The notes beneath the pieces are model-generated. The model had not been told where the DNA came from, did not search any database, and saw only the letters and a program-made list of their open reading frames with translations. Of a DNA stretch of 15,750 nucleotides, positions 15,251 through 15,750 are shown in pieces. Numbering within the stretch: position 1 is the first letter of the stretch; every line of letters begins with the position of its first letter. The stretch is from an uncultured Eubacteriales bacterium. Lineage in GTDB: Bacteria; Bacillota; Clostridia; Oscillospirales; Oscillospiraceae. The stretch lies in contig CABRZL010000043.1 in NCBI GenBank assembly GCA_902475435.1, positions 1-15,750 on the forward strand, in the 5' to 3' direction. The position numbers were made by a program, and so were the translations under genes.

Positions 15251-15280
15251 ATTGAACCACACATTCGTATGAAATGTCAA
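15251..15280 (-). promoter_or_regulatory. Promoter candidate of the right MATE gene
   Basis: On the minus strand, TTGACA (15275-15280) is followed after 18 bp by TTCAAT (15251-15256, 4 of 6 consensus bases). It sits directly after the T run of the terminator at 15282-15327. A short inverted repeat, ACATT (15261-15265) and AATGT (15273-15277), overlaps the spacer and -35 and could be an operator. Confidence 0.5.
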
Positions 15281-15281
15281 T

Positions 15282-15327
15282 AAAAAACTACCGTGTATGA
15301 TAACAAATTTGAAATCATACACGGTAG
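15282..15327 (-). terminator. Strong intrinsic terminator or attenuator upstream of the right MATE gene
   Basis: CTACCGTGTATGAT (15288-15301) pairs perfectly over 14 bp with ATCATACACGGTAG (15314-15327) around a 12-nt loop. On the minus strand the stem is followed by TTTTTT (15282-15287). It ends a minus-strand transcript coming from the right or from the AT-rich stretch itself. It lies ahead of the MATE start, so attenuation of the MATE gene is the alternative reading. Confidence 0.8.
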
Positions 15328-15505
15328 CTACTGCTGGATGGGATCAATCATACCCCTCTCATCCTTTCAATATGAAATTATTTCTGAACCAAAACTGTTC
15401 ATAGAGTTTTCGTTTTATATTGAGTAGCTTTTAGGTAACTCTTTGCTCTTTCACAAAACCAATTTCCACAACTTAACCTTGTTTATTTGAATCGATTTAT
15501 ACATT

Positions 15506-15522
15506 GATCTGTCCTACAGATC
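15506..15522. repeat. Short perfect hairpin in the AT-rich stretch
   Basis: GATCTGT (15506-15512) pairs with ACAGATC (15516-15522) around a 3-nt loop. It lies 4 bp from the longer palindrome at 15527-15557 and shares the GATC ends. Confidence 0.6.
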
Positions 15523-15526
15523 GGCA

Positions 15527-15557
15527 TTGATCATCAAAAATTTTTGATACCGATCAA
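15527..15557. repeat. Long near-perfect palindrome in the AT-rich stretch
   Basis: The 16-bp perfect palindrome ATCAAAAATTTTTGAT (15533-15548) is extended by TTGATC (15527-15532) and GATCAA (15552-15557), giving 14-bp arms with a 3-nt ACC bulge. Alternatively GATCGG (15519-15524) can pair with CCGATC (15550-15555). These competing pairings resemble a protein-recognised site or a structured end of an element. Confidence 0.6.
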
Positions 15558-15750
15558 ACTACAAATTGTTTATTGGACTGTTCCTTTGTAAATAAGATGT
15601 CATCAAACTGTGGATTTTTACCACTTATATTTCTTGCGAATTATTGGAAATGGAGCAAAAACCTAAATAATCAACAACTCAATATTTAACGTACGCTCGG
15701 TTATACATCTATCTTAACAAAGACAAATGACAAATCAAAATTCATGACCA

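Larger units (their letters stand above)
15328..15750. other. AT-rich intergenic stretch, no convincing gene
   Basis: This stretch is clearly more AT-rich than the genes to its left, and no reading frame has both reasonable length and a good ribosome site. It holds a possible 7-codon minus-strand reading frame (15328-15351, AAGGA 10 nt upstream) that ends at the terminator, and the palindrome cluster at 15506-15557. It may be a decayed or mobile-element edge, or a non-coding RNA locus. The flank lies outside the window. Confidence 0.5.

Noticed and set aside
15597..15689. Plus-strand frame of 30 codons in the AT-rich stretch
   Set aside because: It has a poor ribosome site, no recognisable motif, and a length expected by chance in AT-rich DNA.
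1..15750. Defence system, CRISPR array, prophage or secondary-metabolite cluster
   Set aside because: No repeat-spacer pattern and no nuclease, phage structural or biosynthetic gene is visible. All convincing genes belong to glycogen metabolism, thioesterase or MATE families.

Overview
The window reads as a chromosomal segment from a Gram-positive gut-type Clostridia bacterium, most likely Oscillospirales/Ruminococcaceae-like. This is an inference from the GlgC/GlgD pair, the strong GGAGG-type ribosome binding sites, moderate-GC genes with AT-rich spacers, and the clostridial type of MATE exporter. No rRNA, tRNA, CRISPR array, phage gene or complete insertion sequence was recognised.

Region 1 (about 135-11685, minus strand) is a complete glycogen locus. 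In transcription order it encodes branching enzyme (glgB), glycogen phosphorylase (glgP), ADP-glucose pyrophosphorylase (glgC), its catalytically degenerate partner (glgD), glycogen synthase (glgA), and a two-enzyme fusion of a GH13 alpha-glucan hydrolase with a GH77 4-alpha-glucanotransferase. A good sigma-A-type promoter (TTGACA-17-TAAAAT) sits upstream of glgB, and one arm of a TTGACA/TGTCAA inverted repeat forms its -35 box. Spacers are short (12-39 bp) except glgP-glgC (74 bp, with a GC-rich hairpin) and glgA-fusion (136 bp, with a 10-bp-stem hairpin). These two hairpins could set different mRNA levels along the cluster. Together the genes make ADP-glucose from glucose-1-phosphate (GlgC/GlgD), elongate and branch the polymer (GlgA, GlgB), and release glucose-1-phosphate while trimming and rearranging the leftover chains (GlgP, GH13-GH77).

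Region 2 (11748-12140, plus strand) is a small hotdog-fold PaaI-type thioesterase gene transcribed divergently from glgB.

Region 3 (12358-15214, minus strand) holds two tandem paralogous MATE-family multidrug exporters, each with its own apparent promoter. A strong intrinsic terminator follows the second one transcribed (the leftmost).

Region 4 (15215-15750) is an AT-rich stretch without a convincing gene. It contains a 14-bp perfect terminator hairpin just upstream of the MATE promoter and a dense cluster of palindromes at 15506-15557. The left edge (1-134), downstream of the fusion gene, carries two adjacent hairpins that share a TCGATGGG core. The genes belong to known families; the less explained material is in the non-coding structures and in the architecture of the GH13-GH77 fusion.
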